This document shows, piece after piece, positions 1 to 6,849 of a stretch of 11,835 nucleotides of DNA. The stretch covers positions 1 through 11,835 of the forward strand of contig DATFYI010000113.1 in assembly GCA_035315125.1 (NCBI GenBank). The letters are read 5' to 3'. A program made the translations under genes and the position numbers. The notes beneath the pieces were generated by a model. It was not told where the DNA came from, ran no database searches, and saw nothing but the letters and a program-made list of their open reading frames with translations. Within the stretch, counting starts at the first letter, position 1. Each line of letters starts with the position of its first letter. This DNA is from DATFYI01 sp035315125. Lineage in GTDB: Bacteria > Chloroflexota > Anaerolineae > Anaerolineales > Anaerolineaceae.

Positions 1-743
1 GCATACAAGATAAGTATAGTGTACAAAAAGTAAACGTAGTCCCAAATGCTCATAATTCACTTGCTCTGACCCGCCGAGCATTAGGAAATTCTGCAGCCCG
101 CTTTGTTGACGGAATACTCAGGGATGGGGATGTAATTGGGCTGGGTTGGGGGAGGACCGTGATGGAGATGGCTAACTTGATGGCTCCAGCCCGCCCTAAA
201 CGGATCGATGTTATTCCTCTGCAGGGCGAAAGCGGTTATACAGGTTCATATACACAGCTCAACCAGGTCGTTATGGAAGTAGCTCGGGCTTACAGCGCTA
301 CCCCTTATTTTTTACTGGCGCCAATCCTGGTAGGGACGCGCTTCCTGCGGGATGCTCTATTACAAGACGCGGTGGCCATCCAGGTAGCTGAGCGCTGGGG
401 GAATCTCTCTGTTGCTTGTGTAGGGATTGGATCTGTACCGCCGGCTGAAGGCCAGATCGTTTATATTGGCGAAGAGAACATTTCTAAACTAATCAAAGCA
501 GGTGCTATCGGAGATATTTGTGCCCGATATTTTGACCGGCAGGGCAATTTCATTACTGCCGAGCAGGATGATCGTATGATCGGGGTAAGCCTGTCGCAGC
601 TTAAAAAAGCCCGCCATGTGATTGCATTAGCTGGCGGTGCAGATAAGGCAAATGCAGTTATCGGGGCGCTGCATATTCACTTGATCACAGATTTGTTTAT
701 AGACGAGGCCCTGGCTCAAGTACTGTTAATGGAAGCAAATTAG
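1..743 (+). CDS. SorC/DeoR-family sugar-binding transcriptional regulator, 5'-truncated by window
   Basis: The reading frame is open from the window edge (first full codon at base 3) to the TAA-type stop at 741-743, giving about 246 visible residues. The start and the expected N-terminal helix-turn-helix lie outside. What is visible matches the effector-binding domain of SorC-family regulators (phosphosugar-binding, NagB-like fold): 'GDVIGLGWGRTVMEM' resembles the family GISWGRT motif, followed by 'VIPLQGESGY', 'VACVGIGSV', 'GAIGDICARYFD' and the C-terminal 'ALAGGADKANAVIGAL' with 'LITDLFIDEALAQVLL'. These proteins are cytosolic DNA-binding repressors or activators that respond to a phosphorylated sugar or polyol. 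It is followed after 21 bases by an SDR gene, so it probably controls the SDR and tartrate/malate dehydrogenase genes behind it. The ATG codons near 159 are internal, not starts. The ligand cannot be told from sequence alone. Confidence 0.9.
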   Translation, partial: IQDKYSVQKVNVVPNAHNSLALTRRALGNSAARFVDGILRDGDVIGLGWGRTVMEMANLMAPARPKRIDVIPLQGESGYTGSYTQLNQVVMEVARAYSATPYFLLAPILVGTRFLRDALLQDAVAIQVAERWGNLSVACVGIGSVPPAEGQIVYIGEENISKLIKAGAIGDICARYFDRQGNFITAEQDDRMIGVSLSQLKKARHVIALAGGADKANAVIGALHIHLITDLFIDEALAQVLLMEAN

Positions 744-764
744 CCTTTCCATGGAGAAGTCATT

Positions 765-1517
765 ATGGATCTTAAGAATCGGGTTGCTATCATAACGGGC
801 GCAAGCGGTGGAATGGGTAGCCGCATTGCTAAGGCATTAGCCAAATACAATACTCACTTGACCCTGGTAGGACGAAATGTTGAAAAACTCCAAGGAGTCG
901 CTCAGAACGTTCGCAAAAACGGTAGTGAGGCTCTGATCCAATCTTGTGATATCTGTTCAGAAAGCGAGGTCGAAAAAATGGTTGCAGCGACCGTCCAGAC
1001 TTTCGGAACGGTCGATATCCTGGTGAATAGTGCCTTTTGGGGGCCGCCTGCCAACCTGGAGCAAACCACCGAAGAGCTGTGGGATAAAACAATCGATACG
1101 ACTCTCAAGGCGCCTTACCTGTGCGCCCGGGCCGTTACGCCAATTTTTAAGGCTAAACGGGAGGGCCGCATCGTCAATATAGGCTCGAAAGCTGGTAAAG
1201 TTGGAGAGGACAACCGTACTGCCTATTGTGCGGCCAAATGGGGCTTGGAAGGTCTCACTGCAGCACTATCAGTGGAATTGCTTAAATACAACATCCATGT
1301 TCATTTGATCAGTCCTGCTGCTACCAACACTCCATGGTGGCCTAGTTCGGGTGCAGTTTTGACTCCCGAAGTATTGGACCGTATGATTCCGCCGGAAGTG
1401 ATTGCTGAGGCAGTGATTATGGTCCTCAGTCAACCCGATAATGTCCATATCCCGGATGTACCGATCTATAATTATCGCAACCCATTCGAGGGCAAAGACT
1501 CTCCTTTTGCAGATTGA
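765..1517 (+). CDS. SDR-family oxidoreductase (classical, NADP-type)
   Basis: A 250-residue classical short-chain dehydrogenase. The Rossmann glycine motif TGASGGMG is at residues 11-18. Arg37 at the end of the second strand favours NADP(H). The Ser-Tyr-Lys catalytic set is Ser141, Tyr154 and Lys158 (YCAAK). The usual NNAG motif is altered to N88-S-A-F, which is uncommon. The start is set by GGAG at 753-756, eight bases before the ATG. It lies 21 bases after the SorC-type regulator and upstream of a tartrate/D-malate dehydrogenase, so it is probably an alcohol or hydroxyacid/ketone oxidoreductase in the same pathway. The substrate is unknown. The C-terminal part after residue 185 (TNTPWW) forms the substrate lid and gives no recognisable specificity signature. 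Confidence 0.92.
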   Translation: MDLKNRVAIITGASGGMGSRIAKALAKYNTHLTLVGRNVEKLQGVAQNVRKNGSEALIQSCDICSESEVEKMVAATVQTFGTVDILVNSAFWGPPANLEQTTEELWDKTIDTTLKAPYLCARAVTPIFKAKREGRIVNIGSKAGKVGEDNRTAYCAAKWGLEGLTAALSVELLKYNIHVHLISPAATNTPWWPSSGAVLTPEVLDRMIPPEVIAEAVIMVLSQPDNVHIPDVPIYNYRNPFEGKDSPFAD

Positions 1518-1563
1518 TCCGCCTTTATTCCTTCCACCTAGACTATCTTGGCAGCGAATGGAT

Positions 1564-1596
1564 ATCTGGAGAAGGAAATAGAATTTCAATCCAGAT
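1564..1596 (+). other. RNA stem-loop between SDR and dehydrogenase genes
   Basis: ATCTGGA (1564-1570) pairs perfectly with TCCAGAT (1590-1596). Inside it, GAAAT (1575-1579) pairs with ATTTC (1583-1587) around an AGA loop, with small internal bulges. There is no following U-run, so it is not an intrinsic terminator. It sits 11 bases before the AGGAG ribosome binding site of the next gene. It may be a processing, stability or translation-tuning element in the tricistronic message; this role is inference. Confidence 0.5.
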
Positions 1597-1620
1597 CGCG
1601 TACTGTTAGGAGTCCACAAC

Positions 1621-2694
1621 ATGGGAAATCACTATCGAATTGCCGTGCTTCCGGGTGACGGGATTGGGAAAGAAGTTATGCCTGAGGGGTTGAGAACCCT
1701 TCGTATGGGAGAGAAAAAAACCGCTTCATTCCATATGACATTTGATTTCTATCCATGGGGATCCGATACTTTTTTAGATACCGGTCGGATGATGCCGGAA
1801 GATGCGCTTAAGATCCTAAAAGAATATGATTCTATTTATTTTGGCGCGGTAGGTCTTCCTGAAAAGATCCCCGATCATATCACTTTGTGGAAGTTTATCT
1901 TACCTATTCGTCAAGGTTTCGACCAATATATCAATTTGCGTCCTATTCGCCTCCTGCCTGGTTTGCGCGGCTCTCTCAGAGATAAGGGCCCTGCGGATAT
2001 CGACTTTGTTGTCATTCGCGAGAACACAGAAGGCGAATATTCTGGGGCGGGCGGACGCGTCCATATACACTCGGACCAGGAAGTTGCCGTACAGACCAAC
2101 ATCTTTACCCGAACAGGTACTGAGCGAGTCTTGCGGTATGGATTTGAATTGGCCCGCAAAAGAAGGAAAAAGTTGATCAGTGCAACTAAATCCAATGCCT
2201 GCCAGTTTAGCATGGTGTTCTGGGATGAAGTGTACGATCAGATCAAATCGGTTTATCCTGAAATCCTCGCCGAAAAATGCCACATTGATGCCCTGGCAGC
2301 CCGCTTTGTTACCCATCCAGAGACATTGGATGTAGTTGTGGCTTCTAATTTATTCGGCGACATCTTATCCGATCTTGGCGGAGCATTGCAAGGCAGTCTG
2401 GGCTTAGCACCTAGCGCTAACCTCAATCCGGAGAAAAAATTCCCCTCGTTATTCGAACCAGTTCATGGCTCAGCTCCAGATATTGCGGGAAAAATGATTG
2501 CAAATCCAATTGCAATGATTTGGGCAGGGTCACTAATGCTCGATTTTCTTGGGGAGTCTGAGGCAGCTACCTTAGTTATGCGAGGGATTGATACAACCGT
2601 CTTGCAGGGGAAAGTGCTCACGCCCGATTTAGGGGGAAAAGCGAGCACGACTCAGGTTGGACAGGTGATAAGTGAGCAAATCGAGCAGTTCTAA
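1621..2694 (+). CDS. ttuC: tartrate dehydrogenase / D-malate dehydrogenase (decarboxylating), TtuC/DmlA type
   Basis: A 357-residue member of the isocitrate/isopropylmalate dehydrogenase family, usual length for TtuC/DmlA. These cytosolic Mn/Mg- and NAD-dependent enzymes oxidise D-malate to pyruvate and CO2, and also act on tartrate. Landmarks: PGDGIGKEV at 11-19; substrate arginines in NLRP (Arg107) and VIREN (Arg133); catalytic Tyr140 in ENTEGEYS and Lys190 in SATKSN; metal-binding Asp224, Asp247 and Asp251 (NLFGDILSD); nucleotide loop EPVHGSAPDIAG at 279-290, with Asp287 favouring NAD. The segments 'GAVGLPEKIPDHITLW' and 'FDQYINLRPIRLLPG' are typical of the tartrate/D-malate branch rather than LeuB. 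AGGAG at 1608-1612 sets the start. It ends the SorC-SDR-TtuC unit. It could instead act on another 3-substituted malate; the subfamily is firm, the exact substrate is not. Confidence 0.88.
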   Translation: MGNHYRIAVLPGDGIGKEVMPEGLRTLRMGEKKTASFHMTFDFYPWGSDTFLDTGRMMPEDALKILKEYDSIYFGAVGLPEKIPDHITLWKFILPIRQGFDQYINLRPIRLLPGLRGSLRDKGPADIDFVVIRENTEGEYSGAGGRVHIHSDQEVAVQTNIFTRTGTERVLRYGFELARKRRKKLISATKSNACQFSMVFWDEVYDQIKSVYPEILAEKCHIDALAARFVTHPETLDVVVASNLFGDILSDLGGALQGSLGLAPSANLNPEKKFPSLFEPVHGSAPDIAGKMIANPIAMIWAGSLMLDFLGESEAATLVMRGIDTTVLQGKVLTPDLGGKASTTQVGQVISEQIEQF

Positions 2695-2847
2695 AACAGG
2701 TTTGTCATAGAGTAATTGGACGAGCAAGCACTGCACTTGGGTATACCAGCCGGCTTGTCTGCCTGAAGCAATTGAGTTTTTAGATAGCTTTTTTCAGTTG
2801 ATGATTTTGTAAAGAACCAACTTTATCGTTTGCGAGATCAGAGTCGC
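2695..2847. other. intergenic region, no gene seen
   Basis: This is the upstream half of the gap between the tartrate/malate dehydrogenase and the MttB-family gene. I see no convincing coding sequence or RNA gene. A poor hairpin (CTGAA at 2763-2767 with TTCAG at 2793-2797, next to a T-rich stretch) might act as a weak terminator for the upstream operon, but it has mispaired bases and a long loop. Confidence 0.5.
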
Positions 2848-2876
2848 TTGAAAGGAACAGTGGTTTCGGCTATACT
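2848..2876 (+). promoter_or_regulatory. sigma70-type promoter for the MttB-family gene
   Basis: TTGAAA (2848-2853) and TATACT (2871-2876) are separated by exactly 17 bases, each one base from the sigma70 consensus. Transcription would begin near 2883, leaving a leader of about 135 bases before the preferred ATG at 3019. The position directly upstream of an inverted repeat suggests a regulated promoter. Confidence 0.7.
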
Positions 2877-2900
2877 AATAATGAAAATTTTTTCGTTATT
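2877..2900 (+). promoter_or_regulatory. 24-bp inverted repeat, probable operator at the start site
   Basis: The left half AATAATGAAAAT and the right half TTTTTCGTTATT are reverse complements except for two symmetric positions in each half (20 of 24 bases symmetric). The repeat begins at the base after the -10 box and spans the expected +1, a classical repressor position. Its centre is AT-rich and lacks the central CG of LacI-type sites, so a regulator other than the neighbouring LacI protein may bind here. It is also A/T-rich enough that some symmetry could be accidental. Confidence 0.5.
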
Positions 2901-2950
2901 GAAAATATTTACATTTTTTATCCGGACATTTCCTGTCATAAGGTTATGGC

Positions 2951-2972
2951 TCCCGCACGCTTAGCCTCGGGA
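2951..2972 (+). other. leader RNA hairpin upstream of the MttB-family gene
   Basis: TCCCG (2951-2955) is complementary to CGGGA (2968-2972) with a 12-base loop. An alternative pairing of GGCT (2948-2951) with AGCC (2963-2966) overlaps it, so the two folds would exclude each other. It lies in the predicted 5' leader, about 46 bases before the preferred start codon. No known riboswitch class is recognised. It may be incidental. Confidence 0.25.
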
Positions 2973-3018
2973 TGGTGTTTTTCCAAAAAAATAATTGAAT
3001 AAAAAAATGGAGGGGCAG

Positions 3019-4476
3019 ATGACAGCTGAAGGATTTCAACGTAATTTTCCATCCCTCAAAATTTTGAGCGATGAACAGGTGGAGGCCATCCACCGCGGAT
3101 CGTTGGAGATTTTGGAGAGTACCGGGATCCGTTTTGAGAGCGAAAAAGCACTCGAGTATTTATCCAAGAAAGGGTGTAAGGTGGATTTCAGCCAACGCCG
3201 GATCCGTTTCCCCTCAGGTCTGGTAGAAGAATGTGTTCGCCAAGCCCCGAGTTGCTTTCGGTTAAAAGGACGCACCCCGGAAAAAGATATCAATCTGGGA
3301 GGAAATACCTTGTATTTTTGTCCTTCGCCTGGGATGCGGATCGTGGATCTGGACACCTGGGAACAGCGCATGCCCACACTGGAAGAAAACCATGACGCCG
3401 TCCGAGTGCTCGATGCTCTTGAAAATGTCCACCTGGCTGCGTCTTATACCCCATACTGCGAGATCGAAAATGTCCCACCCAGTATGGTATTGCCGGTTAG
3501 CGCATTCAGCCGGATGAAGTACTTCACTAAGCCACAGCGAGTAGGCACAATCCTGAACAGCCATATCTGGGAAATGCGTATGGCGGAGGTGGTGGGGATC
3601 GATGTATTTGCTGCTATGGAAGCGGCACCGCCTCTCACGTGGTATAAGGATGCGATCGATTGTTCCTGGGCCTGTGCTGAAAAAGGCTATCCGGTTGAGG
3701 TGGGTTGCGGTTGCGTCATGGGCGGTACTGGGCCGGCTACTCTGGCCGGGGCGCTGGTGCAAAGTAACGCTGAAATTCTTTCTGGGATTGTCCTCGTTGA
3801 GCTGGTCCACCCGGGGAACGGGATTCTGGCAAATAGTTTTGTTTTTGCTCAAAATATGCGTTCAGGTTCCCCGGTGGCAGGTGGTATTGAAGTGTCTCTT
3901 TTTCAGGTAGCTTTCAACCAGATGTGGCGTGGTAAATATAACCTTCCGACCATGCTGGGCGCTTGCGGACCAAGCAATTCAAAACGGATCGATATCCAAT
4001 GTGGTTATGAGAAAGGGGTTAGCTCGACGCTGGCAGCAATCTCGGGAGCGAGTGTAATTAACCTACATGGTGGGATCAGTATCGAATTAACTTATCATCC
4101 GGTCCAATCGATACTGGATAATGATCTGGCAGGTATGTTGGGAAAATTTGTAAAGGGTGTCATGGTAACCCCTGAAACTTTGGCATTGAACTTGATCCAG
4201 GAAATTGGCCCTATGCCGGGGCAATATATGGATAGCGAACACACCCGCGATTGGTGGAAGAAAGAGCAATACTTACCAAAAGTGATGGACCGATCGGGAT
4301 ATTCGGATTGGCTAGCGGGGGGAAAGAAAAGCGCTTTGGACTTGGCCCGGACAAAGATGGATAAAATTTTGGCCACCCATCATCCCGAACAGGATCTCAG
4401 CCAGGAACAGGAACGGGAGTTGGACCGTATTTTGAATGAAGCCAGCATTTATTATAAAGACCTGGAAGGGCAATAA
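3019..4476 (+). CDS. MttB-superfamily (trimethylamine/glycine betaine) methyltransferase, non-pyrrolysine type
   Basis: A 485-residue protein of the trimethylamine methyltransferase family (COG5598-like). Members transfer a methyl group from a methylated amine to a corrinoid protein in the cytosol. Recognisable stretches are the N-terminal 'LSDEQVEAIHRGSLEILESTGIRF', the mid-region 'GCGCVMGGTGPATLAGALVQ', and 'MLGACGPSNSK' near residues 312-322. The frame is open throughout with no in-frame amber codon, so it lacks the pyrrolysine of true MttB. It resembles the MtgB-like homologues that use quaternary amines such as glycine betaine or carnitine. I chose the ATG at 3019 because GGAGG at 3009-3013 sits five bases upstream; TTG at 2995 and ATG at 3007 are in frame but lack such a site. 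No corrinoid protein, MtxA-type methyltransferase or activator is nearby. The family is firm, the substrate unknown. Confidence 0.88.
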   Translation: MTAEGFQRNFPSLKILSDEQVEAIHRGSLEILESTGIRFESEKALEYLSKKGCKVDFSQRRIRFPSGLVEECVRQAPSCFRLKGRTPEKDINLGGNTLYFCPSPGMRIVDLDTWEQRMPTLEENHDAVRVLDALENVHLAASYTPYCEIENVPPSMVLPVSAFSRMKYFTKPQRVGTILNSHIWEMRMAEVVGIDVFAAMEAAPPLTWYKDAIDCSWACAEKGYPVEVGCGCVMGGTGPATLAGALVQSNAEILSGIVLVELVHPGNGILANSFVFAQNMRSGSPVAGGIEVSLFQVAFNQMWRGKYNLPTMLGACGPSNSKRIDIQCGYEKGVSSTLAAISGASVINLHGGISIELTYHPVQSILDNDLAGMLGKFVKGVMVTPETLALNLIQEIGPMPGQYMDSEHTRDWWKKEQYLPKVMDRSGYSDWLAGGKKSALDLARTKMDKILATHHPEQDLSQEQERELDRILNEASIYYKDLEGQ

Positions 4477-4521
4477 AGCGAGATTCTTGTTTTATAATCC
4501 TCCGTGTAATCCGATTTGATG

Positions 4522-4527
4522 TATAAT
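4522..4527 (+). promoter_or_regulatory. -10 box for the LacI-family gene
   Basis: A perfect TATAAT lies 39 bases before the regulator's ATG, putting +1 near 4534 and the operator-like palindrome right at the start of the transcript. The -35 region at the proper distance (about 4499-4504) does not resemble TTGACA, so the promoter is probably weak. A second TATAAT at 4493-4498 also lacks a good -35. Confidence 0.45.
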
Positions 4528-4535
4528 ATAATAAG

Positions 4536-4549
4536 TTTACACGAGTAAA
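4536..4549 (+). promoter_or_regulatory. LacI-type operator, probably autoregulatory
   Basis: TTTAC-A-CG-A-GTAAA is a 14-bp palindrome, symmetric except for one pair, with the central CG step that the hinge helices of LacI-family regulators bend. It lies between the -10 box and the start codon of a LacI-family gene, the expected place for self-repression. I found no second good copy in front of the other genes of the window. Confidence 0.6.
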
Positions 4550-4566
4550 TTGCCACTTTTAATTCT

Positions 4567-5568
4567 ATGAACCTATCCAACAAACGACCCAGACGAGAAG
4601 ATGTCGCCCGGCTTGCAGGTGTGTCAGTGGCAACAGTTTCTTATGTGTTGAACAACAGCCCAAAACCTGTTGCGGAAGAGACGCGCAATAAAATTCTGCT
4701 TGCAATTCAACAGCTTGGGTATCGACCCCATGGTTTGGCACGCAGCTTAAAGACAGGCAATACTTGTACAATCGGTTTAGTAATACCTGTAATCGCCAGT
4801 CCCGGCATGGCATATATGGCAAGCATCGTACAGGATGAATTATCGCGTCATGGTTACCAGGTGATCATGGGAAATGCCTACGAAGATCCTGACCGCGAGA
4901 ATAACTTGCTTGAAATACTTATTTCTCAGCCGGTCGATGGCATGATTGTTACGCCAGCCTCGGTTTACGAAACAAGCCGTTTTAATCAGATTATTAATAT
5001 GGGTATTCCTTTGGTCTTTATGGATCGATATGTGCAAGGGATCCAAACCGATTGCGTTGTTACCGACAATTTAACTGCTGCCTACAATGCGACCGAGTAT
5101 CTGATAGGCCAGGGTTGTTCAACGATCCTTTCTCTTTCTTATAGTACGGTTGCGTCTTCAGCTCAAGAGCGTATGGAGGGATACCACAATGCCCTTTCAG
5201 CTCATGGAATGAGAATAAATCCAGACCAAATGCTGGTCATTCGTGATCCGAACGGCGATTCGATGGAAAAAGTTATCAAAGAGCACATTGACCGGTATGG
5301 AGTTCCCGATGGCATTCTGTGCACTACCCAGGAACTGGGTCTTCATTTTGTCCGTGCCCTCCAGACACAAGGGATTCCTATCCCCCCAAAAAAGGTGGTT
5401 ATTTTCGACGCCGATTGGGCAGAGCTTTTAAGCCCACCGATCCCAATTATTCAACAAAATCTTCAAAGTATGGCATTGACAGCTGTCCAGTTTCTCCTTA
5501 ATCGCTTGAACGGAAACACTGACCCGCCTAAGGTCATTCGTATTCCAGCAGAGATGATTGTTAAATAA
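4567..5568 (+). CDS. LacI-family transcriptional regulator
   Basis: A 333-residue LacI/GalR-type regulator of normal length. The N-terminal helix-turn-helix is at about 11-30 (DVARLAGVSVATVSYVLNN), followed by the hinge helix 'GLARSLKTG' (56-64), whose Leu61 would insert at the central CG of an operator. The rest is a periplasmic-binding-protein-like effector domain: 'IGLVIP' near 69, 'IPLVFMDR', 'VTDNLTAAYNATEYLI', 'ERMEGYHNAL' and 'VVIFDADWAELLSPPIPIIQQN'. It binds DNA as a dimer and should respond to a small metabolite, often a sugar but not necessarily here. No clear Shine-Dalgarno sequence precedes the ATG. It is 90 bases behind the MttB-family gene and 14 bases ahead of the M24 gene, so it most likely controls that catabolic set and itself. 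The effector cannot be read from sequence. Confidence 0.95.
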   Translation: MNLSNKRPRREDVARLAGVSVATVSYVLNNSPKPVAEETRNKILLAIQQLGYRPHGLARSLKTGNTCTIGLVIPVIASPGMAYMASIVQDELSRHGYQVIMGNAYEDPDRENNLLEILISQPVDGMIVTPASVYETSRFNQIINMGIPLVFMDRYVQGIQTDCVVTDNLTAAYNATEYLIGQGCSTILSLSYSTVASSAQERMEGYHNALSAHGMRINPDQMLVIRDPNGDSMEKVIKEHIDRYGVPDGILCTTQELGLHFVRALQTQGIPIPPKKVVIFDADWAELLSPPIPIIQQNLQSMALTAVQFLLNRLNGNTDPPKVIRIPAEMIVK

Positions 5569-5582
5569 ATAGGAGTGATCCC

Positions 5583-6776
5583 ATGCGCATATCCCCTGAA
5601 AAACTGGCTCGTGTTCAAAAAAGCCTCCGCGATAACGGGCTGGATGCTCTTTTTTGCCGCCTCTCGGAACATGTTTTGTATTTAACTGGCTATTGGCCGC
5701 ACGGACAGGTAGGTGCGGCAGTTTTCCCGGCAAGTGGAAATCCGGTTCTGCTCATTGGGGAGATGGAAGCCCAACTGGAATTCAACACATTTGCTCCGGC
5801 ATCCCAGGTGGAGGTGGTTACGTTTCCCTATGAGTCCAGCGAAGTAATGCGCGGGCCAGTTGATGTCCTGGCCAAAGCCTTACCTGCGGTTTTCCAAAAG
5901 CTTGGTTTGGTAGGGAAGGTGATCGGCATCGAAGAAAGTTTTGAGGGCTGTAACGTGGGTGTGTTTCAGGGTGAGGTTAAGTATCCAAACTTGCCAACAT
6001 GGGATATGTTAAAAACTACCTTTCCGCAAAATGATTTTCGGGATGCAACTTCTCTTATCCTCAAATTGCGACAGATCAAGAGCCCTGAAGAAGTGGAGGC
6101 TATTCGATTGGCAATCGAGACGGCTGCATTTGGCTTGCAGGCAGCACGAGAAGCTGTTCACCCTGGGATGAAAGAGACTGAGTTGGCAATGGTCGTGGAA
6201 AGTGCTATCCATACGCGTGGTACAGGTTACAATGGTATCACCCAATCCCGTGGTTATGCTGCAGTCAATACTGGCGAGCACTCTGCGACGCAATGGGCAC
6301 ATTATGCCAACTCCACTGATCGGGTTATCTGCGATGGGGATATGGTGATCATCGAGTTGGGGAGTTTTGCCGATGGCTATTGGGCCGATCTGACCCGCAA
6401 TATTGCAGTTGGAAAGGTTGACCCGAAATTTTCCGAGCTATATTCGGCTTTATGCGAGACCCAGCAGGCCGCTTATAAGGCTGCCAGGCCGGGTGTCCCG
6501 CTCAATGAGCTCGTAAGGGTAGCGCGTGCGACTCTAAAAAAATATGGCTTTGTTGAGCTCTGGCCACACGGATTAGGCCATGGCGTCGGATTTGCCTATC
6601 ATGAAGGTCCTTCCGTCCATATCGCCAATCCACAACCCATCGAAGCTGGAATGGTCCTGACTATTGAGCCTGGGTTGTATATCCCTGGGCTGGGTGGTGT
6701 GCGACCTGAGGATATGATCCTGGTCCATGAAGACCACGTCGAGGTGCTCTCAGACAGTATCCTACGGGTGCTGTAA
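5583..6776 (+). CDS. M24-family metallopeptidase-fold hydrolase (Xaa-Pro peptidase/creatinase-like)
   Basis: A 397-residue two-domain protein: an N-terminal creatinase-type domain (about 1-155, with 'LDALFCRLSEHVLYLTGY') and a C-terminal pita-bread catalytic domain. Metal-ligand positions can be followed: Glu258 in 'IIELGS' (normally Asp), Asp269 in 'YWADLTR', His333 in 'GLGHGVG', Glu362 in 'TIEPG' and Glu376 in 'GGVRPED'. A second conserved His340 is in 'YHEG'. It keeps four of five usual ligands and substitutes Glu for the first Asp, so it is not a metal-free creatinase. AGGAG at 5571-5575 sets the start, 14 bases after the LacI gene, so the two are co-transcribed. The family includes Xaa-Pro dipeptidases, ectoine hydrolase and creatinase. 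Next to an MttB homologue it may cleave a C-N bond in a small amine compound rather than a peptide; that is inference. Confidence 0.88.
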   Translation: MRISPEKLARVQKSLRDNGLDALFCRLSEHVLYLTGYWPHGQVGAAVFPASGNPVLLIGEMEAQLEFNTFAPASQVEVVTFPYESSEVMRGPVDVLAKALPAVFQKLGLVGKVIGIEESFEGCNVGVFQGEVKYPNLPTWDMLKTTFPQNDFRDATSLILKLRQIKSPEEVEAIRLAIETAAFGLQAAREAVHPGMKETELAMVVESAIHTRGTGYNGITQSRGYAAVNTGEHSATQWAHYANSTDRVICDGDMVIIELGSFADGYWADLTRNIAVGKVDPKFSELYSALCETQQAAYKAARPGVPLNELVRVARATLKKYGFVELWPHGLGHGVGFAYHEGPSVHIANPQPIEAGMVLTIEPGLYIPGLGGVRPEDMILVHEDHVEVLSDSILRVL

Positions 6777-6789
6777 TTCACGTAGGGAC

Positions 6790-6826
6790 TAAAACTCCAT
6801 GGCCGATAACAAACCCAGGAGTTTTA
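6790..6826 (+). terminator. intrinsic terminator shared by convergent operons
   Basis: TAAAACTCC (6790-6798) is a perfect 9-bp inverted repeat of GGAGTTTTA (6818-6826), with a 19-base loop and a following TTTATT on the + strand. It lies between the ends of the M24 gene (+) and the zinc dehydrogenase gene (-). The reverse reading has only a short T stretch built into the stem, so termination of the - operon is plausible but weaker. Confidence 0.65.
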
Positions 6827-6849
6827 ATTTATTGCAGTTGAAGGGGGGA

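Noticed and set aside
1269..1622. 117-codon - strand open frame over the SDR 3' end and spacer
   Set aside because: It is antisense to a conserved gene, without a ribosome binding site or family resemblance.
2763..2797. Intrinsic terminator after the tartrate/malate dehydrogenase
   Set aside because: Only a five-pair outer stem with a long, poorly pairing interior; too weak to call.
2995..3018. TTG at 2995 as the start of the MttB-family gene
   Set aside because: No ribosome binding site precedes it, whereas ATG at 3019 has GGAGG at a good distance.
2901..3018. Cobalamin riboswitch in the leader of the MttB-family gene
   Set aside because: Expected by analogy for a corrinoid-dependent system, but I see no B12-box-like sequence and the leader is too short for the full class.
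3262..3852. 196-codon open frame antisense to the MttB-family gene
   Set aside because: It lies wholly within a well-supported gene, has no recognisable domain and its translation looks like low-complexity shadow sequence.
3019..4476. Pyrrolysine-encoding amber codon as in true trimethylamine methyltransferase
   Set aside because: There is no in-frame TAG anywhere in the gene.
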